Positions 26,499 through 35,235 of a stretch of 64,000 bases of DNA are shown here, piece after piece. Below the pieces are notes generated by a model. That model did not search any database, had not been told where the DNA came from, and saw only the letters and a program-made list of their open reading frames with translations. A program made the position numbers and the translations under genes. Source of the DNA: CAYMAZ01 sp964388575 (GTDB taxonomy: Bacteria; Bacteroidota; Bacteroidia; Bacteroidales; DTU049); NCBI GenBank assembly GCA_964388575.1, contig CAYMAZ010000005.1, positions 1-64,000 of the forward strand. The letters are read 5' to 3'. Each line of letters opens with the position of its first letter. Positions within the stretch are counted from its first letter, which is position 1.

Positions 26499-26615
26499 TT
26501 ATTTTTGTCTTTGTTTAAATTTGGGGTTCTTTTTGTTTATGATATACACCCTGCCTTTTCGTTTTACGATCTGACAATCTGCTGATCTCTTTTTCACTGA
26601 TGTCCTGACTTTCAT
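26499..26615 (-). CDS. rpmJ: 50S ribosomal protein L36, zinc-free type
   Basis: A 38-codon gene between infA and rpsM, read MKVRTSVKKRSADCQIVKRK and ending NKKNPKFKQRQK. It has a single cysteine and no CxxC pair or His, so the zinc site of the ancestral form is lost; this zinc-free form is the usual one in Bacteroidetes. Position between infA and rpsM is the standard arrangement. Spacers are 20 bases to infA and 22 to rpsM. Confidence 0.95.
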   Translation of the reverse strand: MKVRTSVKKRSADCQIVKRKGRVYIINKKNPKFKQRQK

Positions 26616-26635
26616 ATTTCAATTTCTTTATTGTG

Positions 26636-26854
26636 TTATTTATATCTGAAAATAATTCTTCCTTTTGTTAAATCATATGGTGAGATTTCTAATCTGACCC
26701 TGTCTCCCGGCAATATCTTGATGTAATGCATTCTCATTTTCCCTGAAATATGAGCAATCAGTATGTGCCCGTTTTCAAGTTCCACTCTGAACATTGCATT
26801 TCCCAATGATTCAATTACTGTTCCATCCTGTTCTATAGCCGGTTGTTTAGCCAT
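26636..26854 (-). CDS. infA: Translation initiation factor IF-1
   Basis: 72 residues, a single OB fold that binds the A site of the 30S subunit during initiation. AIEQDGTVIESLGNAMFRVE and LPGDRVRLEISPYDLTKGRI are diagnostic. Its first 22 bases overlap the end of map, which suggests coupled translation. Confidence 0.97.
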   Translation of the reverse strand: MAKQPAIEQDGTVIESLGNAMFRVELENGHILIAHISGKMRMHYIKILPGDRVRLEISPYDLTKGRIIFRYK

Positions 26855-27627
26855 ATATTATTGTTTATGTTGTTTTCTATATATTCATATGTTGATAACA
26901 CTTCGGGTTGATCCTTTCTCACTAAAACCATATGTTCAAAATGTGCTGACGGTTTTCCGTCTTTTGTGCGTATGGTCCATCCATCACTTGCCTGATAAAT
27001 TTCTTTCCTTCCCATATTGATCATCGGTTCAATACAAATCACCATTCCCTCTTCAAGAATCGCGCCCTTTCCCCTTTTACCGTAATTGGGCACCTCGGGT
27101 TTATCATGAAGGACATTCCCGATACCGTGTCCCACCAATTCTCTTACAACAGAATATCCATTCTTTTCAACATATGTCTGTATCGCATTTCCAATATCTC
27201 CTGTGGTGTTTCCTGTTGTGGCACAACTTATTCCAATATCGAGACTATACTTTGTTGTTGTCAGAAGATCTCTTACATCCTGCTTTGTATGACCTATAGC
27301 AAAAGAGTATGCATAGTCACCAAACATACCATTCACTTTTGCACCACAATCAACTGAAAGGACATCTCCTTCTCTCACTTCTCTGTTATCTGGAATTCCG
27401 TGAACAACAACATCATTCAGTGACAAACAAAGTGTTGCAGGGAATCCTCTGTACCCTTTGAAAGCAGGTTCTCCACCATTGCTCCTGATAAATTCTTCAG
27501 CCAGAAGATCCAGCATTTTCAATGTAATACCAGGTCGAAGATGTTTGGCAACTTCCCCAAGTGTTTTTCCAACAAGCAAAGAACTTTGTTTTATGAAGAA
27601 AAGCTCTTCATGTGATTTGATGATCAT
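26833..27627 (-). CDS. map: Methionine aminopeptidase, type I
   Basis: 264 residues; removes the initiator methionine from nascent proteins. Metal ligands are Asp in SVDCGAKVNGMFGDYAYSF, His in VGHGIG and Glu in CIEPMINMG and SAHFEHMVLV, so the active site is complete. It lies between secY (11 bases upstream) and infA, the common Bacteroidetes order with no adk in between. The tail (NNINNNIWLNNRL) overlaps infA. Confidence 0.96.
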   Translation of the reverse strand: MIIKSHEELFFIKQSSLLVGKTLGEVAKHLRPGITLKMLDLLAEEFIRSNGGEPAFKGYRGFPATLCLSLNDVVVHGIPDNREVREGDVLSVDCGAKVNGMFGDYAYSFAIGHTKQDVRDLLTTTKYSLDIGISCATTGNTTGDIGNAIQTYVEKNGYSVVRELVGHGIGNVLHDKPEVPNYGKRGKGAILEEGMVICIEPMINMGRKEIYQASDGWTIRTKDGKPSAHFEHMVLVRKDQPEVLSTYEYIENNINNNIWLNNRL

Positions 27628-27637
27628 ATCGTGTATA

Positions 27638-28996
27638 TTACATCATACTTCCTGAAGACCTTCCCTTAATTCTGCCGGTTTTTGTTAAACCATCATAATG
27701 TCTCATCAGCAAATGACTTTCAACTTGCTGAAGTGTGTCAAGAACAACCCCCACCATAATCAAGAGTGATGTGCCCCCATAAAACTGTGAGAATTGCGGA
27801 TTCACGCCAATGAGGTGAACAAGTGCAGGCATGATGGCTACAAATGCCAGGAAAATGGATCCGGGCAAGGTTATTCTGGACATTACAGTATCTATAAATT
27901 CTGCAGTTTTCTTTCCGGGCTTAATGCCTGGAATAAAACCGCCGTTTTTCTTCATATCATCAGCCATCTGTTGAGGATTGATGGTGATTGCTGTGTAGAA
28001 ATATGTAAATGCAATAATAAGTAAAGCAAATGTAAAGTTATACCAAAAACCGTGAAAATTGGCAAATGCAGATGCAAATCCGGTCATGGTTTCTGAGTCA
28101 CTGAATCCTGCAATTGTAATTGGCACAAACATAATGGCCTGGGCAAAAATGATCGGCATTACCCCTGAAGCATTAACTTTAAGTGGGATATATTGTCTGA
28201 CTCCACCATACTGTTTATTTCCTACGACTCGTTTTGCAAACTGTACAGGAATTCTTCTGGTCCCCTGAACGAGAAGTATGCAAAGTATGACAACGAGGAT
28301 TAAGATAATTATTTCCACAATGAACACAACCAGCCCTCCTGACTGTTGTTCAACGCGGGAGATAAATTCTGCAAATAATGCAAAAGGCAAACGAGCAATG
28401 ATACCAATCATGATGATGAGGGAAATACCGTTACCAATACCTTTATCTGTAATTTTTTCACCAAGCCACATGATGAAGAGAGTTCCTGAAATCAGAATCA
28501 CAACTGAGGAGAACCAGAAGAAAAAAGGAGGAGAGCTAACATTAACATCAAACGGATATATTGCCTGATTCGGCAACTGCGCCACTACATTTGAAATGTA
28601 TGCGGGAGCTTGACCAAGCGTTACGAGAACGGTCAGATACCTTGTAATCTGATTAATTTTCTTTCTTCCACTTTCACCTTCTCTCTGGAGTTTCTGAAAA
28701 TAGGGAACTGCAATAGACAACAACTGAATCACAATTGATGCAGAGATATATGGCATGATTCCCAATGCAAAAATGGATGCGTTTGAAAATGCACCACCAG
28801 AAAACATATTAAGAAGTCCAAGTAATCCTTCAGTGCCTTGACTTTGTAGAGCAGCGAGAGCTTTGGGATCAACGCCTGGTAAAACCACATAAGAACCCAA
28901 TCGATAGATCAGAATGATTCCAAGGGTATAAAGAATACGTTTTCGTAAATCTTCAATCTTATAGATGTTTTTCAGTGTCTGTATGAATCTTTTCAT
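27638..28996 (-). CDS. secY: Preprotein translocase subunit SecY
   Basis: A 452-residue channel of the Sec translocon, with ten membrane segments. LYTLGIILIYRLGSYVVLPG opens it, ISLIIMIGIIARLP lies in the middle and the C-terminal cytoplasmic end is RHYDGLTKTGRIKGRSSG. It sits 3 bases after rplO in the spc cluster. Confidence 0.97.
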   Translation of the reverse strand: MKRFIQTLKNIYKIEDLRKRILYTLGIILIYRLGSYVVLPGVDPKALAALQSQGTEGLLGLLNMFSGGAFSNASIFALGIMPYISASIVIQLLSIAVPYFQKLQREGESGRKKINQITRYLTVLVTLGQAPAYISNVVAQLPNQAIYPFDVNVSSPPFFFWFSSVVILISGTLFIMWLGEKITDKGIGNGISLIIMIGIIARLPFALFAEFISRVEQQSGGLVVFIVEIIILILVVILCILLVQGTRRIPVQFAKRVVGNKQYGGVRQYIPLKVNASGVMPIIFAQAIMFVPITIAGFSDSETMTGFASAFANFHGFWYNFTFALLIIAFTYFYTAITINPQQMADDMKKNGGFIPGIKPGKKTAEFIDTVMSRITLPGSIFLAFVAIMPALVHLIGVNPQFSQFYGGTSLLIMVGVVLDTLQQVESHLLMRHYDGLTKTGRIKGRSSGSMM

Positions 28997-28999
28997 TGT

Positions 29000-29446
29000 T
29001 TATAGTTTTATTGCAGAACCACCTTTTTCTTCAATTTTTTTTATAGCTTCTTTACTGAAAGCATGGGCTTTAATTTCGACTGCTGTATTCAGTTCACCTT
29101 TGGATAAAATTTTCACAAGATCATTTTTCCCCACAAGTCCGTTATCCATTAGAATCTGTAAATCAATAGACTTAAGACCTTTTTCATCAATTAATTTCTG
29201 TAATATATCAAGGTTAATGGCTCTGTATTCAACACGGTTAAGGCTTTTAAATCCGAATTTTGGAATACGACGGTACAAAGGCATCTGACCACCTTCAAAT
29301 CCGATTTTGCGTGAATAACCACTTCTTGAGCCTGCTCCCTTATGACCACGAGTGGATGTTCCACCATGACCAGAACCTTCACCTCTTCCGATTCTTTTTT
29401 CCTTTTTTACTGAGCCGTCTGCCGGTTTAATTTTGCTTAAATCCAT
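29000..29446 (-). CDS. rplO: 50S ribosomal protein L15
   Basis: 148 residues. MDLSKIKPADGSVKKEKRIG and GRGEGSGHGGTSTRGHKGAG are the N-terminal rRNA-binding signature; the folded C terminus ends FSKEAIKKIEEKGGSAIKL. The ATG at 29446 is the canonical start; an in-frame ATG at 29491 would overlap rpmD. Confidence 0.96.
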   Translation of the reverse strand: MDLSKIKPADGSVKKEKRIGRGEGSGHGGTSTRGHKGAGSRSGYSRKIGFEGGQMPLYRRIPKFGFKSLNRVEYRAINLDILQKLIDEKGLKSIDLQILMDNGLVGKNDLVKILSKGELNTAVEIKAHAFSKEAIKKIEEKGGSAIKL

Positions 29447-29471
29447 TTTTTTAGATTTTTTTATTGTTTCA

Positions 29472-29651
29472 CTATATTTCTTCAACTTCAATTAAATGTC
29501 TCACAGCTTTTACCATACCTAAAATCTGTGGAGTCGCTTCTTTAATGACAGTATTGTGCATTTTCTTAATACCCAGAGCTTGAACAGTGAGTCTTTGCTC
29601 TTTTGGTTTGCCAATAATACTTTTTCTGAGTGTAATTTTAATCTGTTTCAT
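29472..29651 (-). CDS. rpmD: 50S ribosomal protein L30
   Basis: 59 residues, read MKQIKITLRKSIIGKPKEQR then LTVQALGIKKMHNTVI and ending RHLIEVEEI. The strand-helix pattern and position between rpsE and rplO match L30. A short gene whose TAG stop at 29472 lies 25 bases before the rplO start. Confidence 0.95.
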   Translation of the reverse strand: MKQIKITLRKSIIGKPKEQRLTVQALGIKKMHNTVIKEATPQILGMVKAVRHLIEVEEI

Positions 29652-29663
29652 GTTGTTCCGGTT

Positions 29664-30182
29664 TTATCCGTTAAATACTTTATCCATATTGACACCTCTC
29701 ATCTGAGCAATTGTTTTTGCATCACGCAGATTGAGCAGAGCGTTGATCGTTGCTTTGACCAAACTATGAGGATTTGAAGATCCCTTTGATTTGGCAAGTA
29801 CATCTTTGATACCAACACTTTCCAAAACGGCACGCATTGCACCACCTGCTATTACTCCAGTTCCGGGAGCTGCTGGCTTGATTAAAACTCTTGCACCGCA
29901 GTATTTCCCTTCCTGAGCATGTGGGATAGTACCATTGATAACGGGGATCTGGACAAGACTCTTTTTAGCATCATCAATTCCCTTAGAAATTGCAGATGTG
30001 ACTTCTTTAGCTTTTCCAAGTCCGTGTCCAACGACTCCGTTTTCATTTCCAACAACAACAATAGCTGAAAAACTGAAAGTACGTCCACCTTTTGTAACTT
30101 TAGTTACTCTTTGAATTCCTACCAAGCGGTCTTTCAGTTCTATTTCGCTTGATCTTACTCTTTTGATGTTCATGTTCGCCAT
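29664..30182 (-). CDS. rpsE: 30S ribosomal protein S5
   Basis: 172 residues, at the 30S mRNA entry and important for accuracy. The double-stranded RNA-binding-like N-terminal domain contains VTKVTKGGRTFSFSAIVVVG, then GLGKAKEVTSAI; the C-terminal half has VIAGGAMRAVLESVGIKDVL. It begins 6 bases after rplR. Confidence 0.97.
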   Translation of the reverse strand: MANMNIKRVRSSEIELKDRLVGIQRVTKVTKGGRTFSFSAIVVVGNENGVVGHGLGKAKEVTSAISKGIDDAKKSLVQIPVINGTIPHAQEGKYCGARVLIKPAAPGTGVIAGGAMRAVLESVGIKDVLAKSKGSSNPHSLVKATINALLNLRDAKTIAQMRGVNMDKVFNG

Positions 30183-30188
30183 ATATCC

Positions 30189-30557
30189 TTAAAATTTAAG
30201 TCCACCTTCTCTGGCCGCATCAGCAAGTGCTTTTACACGACCGTGATATAAATAACCATTTCTGTCAAAAACCACTGATGTGATATTTTGTTCGACCGCC
30301 CGTTCAGCAATAAGTTTTCCTACTAGTATTGCCTTTTCAGTCTTTGTTCCCTTTTGTTCTGCGACACCTTTGGTTTTAGATGAAGCACTGAGAAGGGTCT
30401 TATGATTTTGATCATCAATTAACTGTGCATATATCTCTTTGCTGCTGCGGTAAACAGAAAATCTGGGTCTTTCTGCTGTACCATGTACAACCTTCCGGAT
30501 TCTCATCTTAATCCTTTTTCTGCGATATTCCTTTTTGTTTTTTTCTTTTGCAATCAT
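30189..30557 (-). CDS. rplR: 50S ribosomal protein L18
   Basis: 122 residues; binds 5S rRNA. VVHGTAERPRFSVYRSSKEI, TEKAILVGKLIAERA and FDRNGYLYHGRVKALADAAR are the family blocks. The ATG at 30557 is chosen since it gives a normal N terminus (MIAKEKNKKEYRRKRIKMRI); longer frames run back into rplF. Confidence 0.96.
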   Translation of the reverse strand: MIAKEKNKKEYRRKRIKMRIRKVVHGTAERPRFSVYRSSKEIYAQLIDDQNHKTLLSASSKTKGVAEQKGTKTEKAILVGKLIAERAVEQNITSVVFDRNGYLYHGRVKALADAAREGGLKF

Positions 30558-30582
30558 TATTCTTATTTTTAGAATCGTTATG

Positions 30583-31137
30583 TTATTTTGCAGCTGCTTT
30601 ACCTGCTTTTCGACGAATTTCCTCATTTACAAATCTGATCCCTTTTCCTTTGTATGGTTCAGGTTTTCTAAAAGATCTGATTTTTGCAGCCACCTGACCA
30701 ATCAGTTGTTTATCAATTGACTTTAATATAATCAGAGGATTTTTCCCTTTTTCAGTAATTGTTTCCACTTTCACTTCTGATGGAATCTCAAAAATGATGT
30801 TATGAGAGTACCCAAGAGAAAGTTCAAGAACCTGTCCTGTTGCCAGAGCTCTGTAACCCACACCAACAAGTTCCTGTTTGGTTTCAAAACCTTCACTGAC
30901 TCCGATAACCATGTTGTTAATCAAAGCTCGGTATAATCCATGATTTGCACGATGTTGCTTATCATCAGATTTCCTCTCAAAAGTCAGAATATTTTCTTCC
31001 TGTTTGATTGTAACTGATTCATCAACTTTTTGCTCAAGTTTTCCCAAAGGTCCCTTAACGACAACTGTATTGTCTTCATTGATTGAGATTTCAACTCCTT
31101 TGGGTAATGTAATAGGTAATTTTCCAATTCTTGACAT
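30583..31137 (-). CDS. rplF: 50S ribosomal protein L6
   Basis: 184 residues at the factor-binding site of the 50S subunit. MSRIGKLPITLPKGVEISIN, then VVKGPLGKLEQ, and the C-terminal KPEPYKGKGIRFVNEEIRRK are typical. The ATG at 31137 gives the normal N terminus. Confidence 0.97.
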   Translation of the reverse strand: MSRIGKLPITLPKGVEISINEDNTVVVKGPLGKLEQKVDESVTIKQEENILTFERKSDDKQHRANHGLYRALINNMVIGVSEGFETKQELVGVGYRALATGQVLELSLGYSHNIIFEIPSEVKVETITEKGKNPLIILKSIDKQLIGQVAAKIRSFRKPEPYKGKGIRFVNEEIRRKAGKAAAK

Positions 31138-31150
31138 TGTATAGAATATT

Positions 31151-31549
31151 TTAGGATACAAAACAAATAACTTCACCACCGACATTTTCCCTTCGAGCTT
31201 CCTTATCAGTCATCAGTCCTCTTGAAGTACTGACAATTGCGATTCCAAGGCCGTTTAAAACACGTGGTATACTTGTAACATCGGCATATTTTCTCAATCC
31301 CGGACGGCTGGCTCTTTTCAATTCCTTGATTGCCGGAAGTTTTGTCACGGGATCATATTTTAATGCAATTTTGATGAATTCAAAATTTTCTTTTGTTTCA
31401 AATTTATAATTCAGGATATAACCTGATTGAAACAAAATTTCAGTAATTCCTTTTTTCATTTTTGAAGAAGGAATTTCAACAATTTTATGTCTGGCCTTAA
31501 TGGCGTTTCTAACTCTGGTTAAATAATCTGCAATTGGATCTGTTGTCAT
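31151..31549 (-). CDS. rpsH: 30S ribosomal protein S8
   Basis: 132 residues; primary 16S rRNA binder, and translational repressor of the spc operon in E. coli. MTTDPIADYLTRVRNAIKAR starts it, and the C-terminal STSRGLMTDKEARRENVGGE is the family signature. It lies 13 bases before rplF. Confidence 0.97.
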   Translation of the reverse strand: MTTDPIADYLTRVRNAIKARHKIVEIPSSKMKKGITEILFQSGYILNYKFETKENFEFIKIALKYDPVTKLPAIKELKRASRPGLRKYADVTSIPRVLNGLGIAIVSTSRGLMTDKEARRENVGGEVICFVS

Positions 31550-31574
31550 GTTATCAGCTTTTTACTTTTAAATA

Positions 31575-31844
31575 CTACCAACTGGCTTTCTTAACACCGG
31601 GGATGAGTCCGTTGTTTGCCATTTCTCTGAAGTTAATTCTTGAAAGACCAAAATAACGCATGTATCCCTTTGGACGTCCAGTAAGTTTACAACGATTATG
31701 AAGCCTTACTTTGGAAGAATTCTTTGGAAGTTTCTGCAATGCAACATAATCACCTGCAGCTTTGAGTGCTGCTCTTTTATCTGCATATTTGGCAACCAAA
31801 TATTCTCTTTTTCTTTCTCTCGCTTTAATTGATTCTTTTGCCAT
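31575..31844 (-). CDS. rpsN: 30S ribosomal protein S14, zinc-free type
   Basis: 89 residues. The protein is of the longer, zinc-free class: it has one cysteine (LHNRCKLTGRPKGYMRYFG) and lacks the CxxC pairs of the short form. MAKESIKARERKREYL starts it, and FREMANNGLIPGVKKASW ends it. The start at 31844 avoids overlap with rplE. Confidence 0.97.
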   Translation of the reverse strand: MAKESIKARERKREYLVAKYADKRAALKAAGDYVALQKLPKNSSKVRLHNRCKLTGRPKGYMRYFGLSRINFREMANNGLIPGVKKASW

Positions 31845-31863
31845 ATAAATTTTTCTTATTTTT

Positions 31864-32412
31864 TTATTTTTTAAACGGGAAACCAAATTCTTTAAGTAAA
31901 GCCATCGCCTGCTTGTCATCTTCTGCACTGGTTACAATAGTGACATCCATTCCAGTAATTTTATGTACTTTATCGATATTGATTTCAGGATAAATAATCT
32001 GTTCAGACACGCCGAAAGAAAAATTACCCCTGCCATCAAAACCCTTATCACTAATACCTTTGAAGTCACGAACCCTGGGCAAAGAAACAGAAATTAATCT
32101 GTCAAGAAACTCATACATCCTGTCACCACGCAAAGTCACACGAACACCAATGGGCATTCCTCTTCTGAGTTTAAAGTTTGAAACGTCTTTCTTAGATTTG
32201 GCGAGCACAGCCTTCTGCCCTGCAATTGTTGACATTTCTTCAACAGCAGCTTCAAGTAATTTCTTATCAACAATAGAATCACCGATACCCTGATTAAGAC
32301 AAATTTTCTTAATACGAGGAACCTGCATCACAGTATTAAACTGAAACTGCTCCTTCAGTGCAGGAGAAATTTCTTTGTAATATTTTTCTTTTAATCTTGG
32401 TAAATAAGCCAT
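31864..32412 (-). CDS. rplE: 50S ribosomal protein L5
   Basis: 182 residues, binds 5S rRNA and contacts P-site tRNA. VPRIKKICLNQGIGDS, RRGMPIGVRVTLRGDRMYEF and FDGRGNFSFGVSEQIIYPEI are the hallmark blocks. Its ATG shares one base with the rplX stop (TAATG), so translation is probably coupled. Confidence 0.97.
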   Translation of the reverse strand: MAYLPRLKEKYYKEISPALKEQFQFNTVMQVPRIKKICLNQGIGDSIVDKKLLEAAVEEMSTIAGQKAVLAKSKKDVSNFKLRRGMPIGVRVTLRGDRMYEFLDRLISVSLPRVRDFKGISDKGFDGRGNFSFGVSEQIIYPEINIDKVHKITGMDVTIVTSAEDDKQAMALLKEFGFPFKK

Positions 32413-32732
32413 TATTTTATTTCCTCCCCGGATTTTTTTGAAACACGAACAATTTTCTTATTCTCATTTACTTTTCTGCCAATTCTTGTAGCATTTCCTT
32501 TTCCGTCAACAACAAGCAAGTTTGAGATATGAATCGGCGCTTCCTTTTCAATGATTCCGCCTTGAGTATTTGAAGCATTTGGTTTTGTGTGTTTGTGAAT
32601 CATATTGACACCTTCCACAACAGCTTTGAACTCATCAGTATACACTCTCAACACTTTGCCCTGCTGACCCTTATGGTCTCCTGCAATTACTTTGACAAGA
32701 TCACCTTTTTTGATATGTATTTTTACTTTCAT
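32412..32732 (-). CDS. rplX: 50S ribosomal protein L24
   Basis: 106 residues with a KOW motif (KGDLVKVIAGDHKGQQGKVL) and the HTKPN block; initiates 50S assembly. The start at 32732 (MKVKIHIKKGD) is canonical. The stop overlaps the rplE start by one base. Confidence 0.96.
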   Translation of the reverse strand: MKVKIHIKKGDLVKVIAGDHKGQQGKVLRVYTDEFKAVVEGVNMIHKHTKPNASNTQGGIIEKEAPIHISNLLVVDGKGNATRIGRKVNENKKIVRVSKKSGEEIK

Positions 32733-32745
32733 ATTGAATTTAAAT

Positions 32746-33114
32746 TTACAGCACTTCCGGTGCCAGTGAAACAATTTTCATATATTGTTTGTCACGCAAT
32801 TCTCTCGGCACAGGTCCGAAAATACGTGTTCCTCTTAACTCTTCATTAGCAGTTAACAGGACAACCGCATTATCATCAAATCTGATGTATGATCCGTCTG
32901 ATCGACGTGTCTCTTTTTTTGTTCTGACAACAACTGCTTTTGTAACTGTTCCCTTTTTGATATTTCCAGAGGGAAGAGCATCCTTCACAGTGACGATAAT
33001 TTTATCACCAATTCTGGCATATCTTTTGCCGGTGCCACCTAACACACGGATACAAAGCACTTCTTTTGCTCCGCTATTGTCTGCTACTCTTAATCTTGAT
33101 TCTTGCTGTATCAT
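32746..33114 (-). CDS. rplN: 50S ribosomal protein L14
   Basis: 122 residues, intersubunit bridge protein. MIQQESRLRVADNSGAKEVL, VLGGTGKRYARIGDKIIVTV and the C-terminal RELRDKQYMKIVSLAPEVL are complete and of normal length. It begins 2 bases after rpsQ. Confidence 0.97.
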   Translation of the reverse strand: MIQQESRLRVADNSGAKEVLCIRVLGGTGKRYARIGDKIIVTVKDALPSGNIKKGTVTKAVVVRTKKETRRSDGSYIRFDDNAVVLLTANEELRGTRIFGPVPRELRDKQYMKIVSLAPEVL

Positions 33115-33116
33115 AA

Positions 33117-33371
33117 CTATAATGCTCTTTCAATGATTTCAACTAATCTCCAACATTTATTCCTGCTCAGAGGACGTGTTTCCATAATACGCACCTTATC
33201 ACCAATATTTGCTTCATTTTTTTCATCATGAGCCATAAACTTAGTGCTGCGTTTCATGAATTTCCCATAAATTGGGTGCTTCTCCTTGTGCTCGGTAATG
33301 ACAACAATCGATTTATCCATCTTATTGCTGACAACGACACCGATACGTTCTTTTCTAAGGTTGCGATCCAT
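33117..33371 (-). CDS. rpsQ: 30S ribosomal protein S17
   Basis: 84 residues, OB fold. RKERIGVVVSNKMDKSIVV and GDKVRIMETRPLSRNKCWRL are diagnostic. The ATG at 33371 is the usual start; an in-frame upstream start would overlap rpmC. Confidence 0.96.
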   Translation of the reverse strand: MDRNLRKERIGVVVSNKMDKSIVVITEHKEKHPIYGKFMKRSTKFMAHDEKNEANIGDKVRIMETRPLSRNKCWRLVEIIERAL

Positions 33372-33387
33372 ATTGTCCTGTTCTTTA

Positions 33388-33591
33388 TTACTTTTTACTA
33401 TTTTCAATTTCTCTTTTCCTAAGTTCGGTCTTAATTCTTGCAATTGTCATTCTGTACTCCTGAATTTTCATGGGATTTTCAAGAGGTGTCACTGCATGAT
33501 TAATTTTTAACTTTGAAAGTTGTTTTCTTTCTTCTGTGAGGCGTTCCAGTAATTCACCGGTACTCATCTCTTTAATCACTGAGTTCTTCAT
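33388..33591 (-). CDS. rpmC: 50S ribosomal protein L29
   Basis: 67 residues, two helices, at the exit of the peptide tunnel where trigger factor and SRP dock. STGELLERLTEERKQLSKLK and ARIKTELRKREIE fit the family. It lies between rplP and rpsQ as usual. Confidence 0.95.
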   Translation of the reverse strand: MKNSVIKEMSTGELLERLTEERKQLSKLKINHAVTPLENPMKIQEYRMTIARIKTELRKREIENSKK

Positions 33592-33599
33592 GTCTCTTA

Positions 33600-34034
33600 T
33601 TAAATTTTATCTTCTACATAATCACGACGCACAACAAATCTTGTTTTCACAGGAAGTTTCTGTGCAGCAAGTCTTAATGCTTCCTTTGCGATTTCCAGAG
33701 GGACTCCTTCAGCTTCAAATATCATCCTTCCAGGATTCACAACAGCCACGAATAATTCGGGTGCTCCCTTCCCTTTACCCATACGTACTTCTGCAGGCTT
33801 TTTGGTAATGGGTTTGTCTGGAAATACACGTATCCAGACTTTTCCTTCACGTTTCATATAACGTGAAACAGCCTGACGTGCTGCTTCAAGCTGACGTGCT
33901 GTGAGCCAGGCAGTATCCAGAGATTTAATTCCAAAGGAACCAAATGCAAGCTCAGAGCCACGAAACGATGTTCTTTTAAACTGGCCTTTTAGTTTTTGTT
34001 GCCTTCTGAATTTTGTTTTTTTCGGTTGTAACAT
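33600..34034 (-). CDS. rplP: 50S ribosomal protein L16
   Basis: 144 residues near the A-site tRNA elbow. MLQPKKTKFRRQQKLKGQFK, FGSFGIKSLDTAWLTARQLE and VRMGKGKGAPELFVAVVNPG are characteristic. Complete, 8 bases before rpmC. Confidence 0.97.
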   Translation of the reverse strand: MLQPKKTKFRRQQKLKGQFKRTSFRGSELAFGSFGIKSLDTAWLTARQLEAARQAVSRYMKREGKVWIRVFPDKPITKKPAEVRMGKGKGAPELFVAVVNPGRMIFEAEGVPLEIAKEALRLAAQKLPVKTRFVVRRDYVEDKI

Positions 34035-34061
34035 GGTATTCCTTCTTTTTTAAGCCAATTA

Positions 34062-34775
34062 TTACTTTTTGTTTCTTTTACGGAATGATTTGATAGCTTT
34101 TGGTTTTGCGCGTTCTCTCTGCGGCACAGCTACTTCATAAAAGTCAGGTTTACCGTAAATTTCACCTTTACAAATCCAAACTTTCACACCAAGGCGTCCG
34201 TATGTTGTATGAGCTTCAGCTAGAGCATAATCAATATCAGCTCTGAGTGTATGCAATGGAATTCTACCTTCTTTATATTGCTCAGTACGAGCCATCTCAG
34301 CACCACCAACACGACCTGATACCATAATCTTGACTCCTTCCGCACCCAGGCGCATGGTCGCTGCAATTGCAGTTTTCAATGCACGACGGTATGAAACTCT
34401 GCCTTCAATTTGTCTTGCAACTGCTGCTGCAACCAAGCGAGCATCAAGTTCAGGTCTCTTGATTTCAAGAATGTTGATTTGAATATCCTGATTGGTGATT
34501 TTTTTCAATTCTTCCTTGAGCTTGTCAACTTCAGATCCTTTGGCACCGATAATGGCACCAGGACGTGCTGTATGAATGGTCACGGTAACAACTTTCAATG
34601 AACGCTCAATATATACTTTTGATATTGATGCTTTTGAAAGTCTTGCATTCAGATATTGTCTTATTTTGTCATCACCAACTATTTTTTCTGAAAAAGATTT
34701 TCCTCCATACCAGTTGGAGTCCCAGGCTCTGATAATCCCTAATCTATTTGCTATTGGATTTGTTTTTTGTCCCAT
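34062..34775 (-). CDS. rpsC: 30S ribosomal protein S3
   Basis: 237 residues at the mRNA entry channel. MGQKTNPIANRLGIIRAWDS starts it, the KH loop is PGAIIGAKGSEVDKLKEE, and the C-terminal domain has GVKIMVSGRVGGAEMARTE and TTYGRLGVKVWICKGEIYG. The end is lysine-rich. It follows rplV by 16 bases. Confidence 0.97.
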   Translation of the reverse strand: MGQKTNPIANRLGIIRAWDSNWYGGKSFSEKIVGDDKIRQYLNARLSKASISKVYIERSLKVVTVTIHTARPGAIIGAKGSEVDKLKEELKKITNQDIQINILEIKRPELDARLVAAAVARQIEGRVSYRRALKTAIAATMRLGAEGVKIMVSGRVGGAEMARTEQYKEGRIPLHTLRADIDYALAEAHTTYGRLGVKVWICKGEIYGKPDFYEVAVPQRERAKPKAIKSFRKRNKK

Positions 34776-34791
34776 TGATATTTATCTTATA

Positions 34792-35211
34792 TTAATTTTC
34801 TACTTCCTGCTGAGCAATCATTTTACTATCCAAAACCATTGTAACGTGGTTTGATCTTTTTTGCATTCTGTAACCCCTGCCCTGAGGAGCTGTACGAAGA
34901 CGTTTTAAACTTCTTCCCTGGTCAACAAAAACTGTTTTCACATATAAGTTTGAGTCTTCAACGCGCAAATTTTCATTTTTCTGCTGCCAGTTTGCAATTG
35001 CTGACAACAAGAGTTTCCGCATTCGTATTGAAGATTCCTGAGGAGCCATTTTCAGCAAATGAAGAGCTTTTTCAACTTCCAAACCTCTGATCATATCGGC
35101 CATCCTTCTCATCTTCCGAGGCGAAGTCGGACAATGATTCAGCTTTGCAAAATACAATGTTTTCTTCATTTCTTTGATTTGCTCTGCTCTGTTATGTTTT
35201 CTTGCACCCAT
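34792..35211 (-). CDS. rplV: 50S ribosomal protein L22
   Basis: 139 residues lining the exit tunnel. The N-terminal extension MGARKHNRAEQIKEMKK precedes the core (NHCPTSPRKMRRMADMIRGL) and is a usual Bacteroidetes form. The C-terminal tunnel loop contains LKRLRTAPQGRGYRMQKR and HVTMVL. Confidence 0.96.
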   Translation of the reverse strand: MGARKHNRAEQIKEMKKTLYFAKLNHCPTSPRKMRRMADMIRGLEVEKALHLLKMAPQESSIRMRKLLLSAIANWQQKNENLRVEDSNLYVKTVFVDQGRSLKRLRTAPQGRGYRMQKRSNHVTMVLDSKMIAQQEVEN

Positions 35212-35235
35212 TGTGATTCGTTTTTTTTAAGATTC

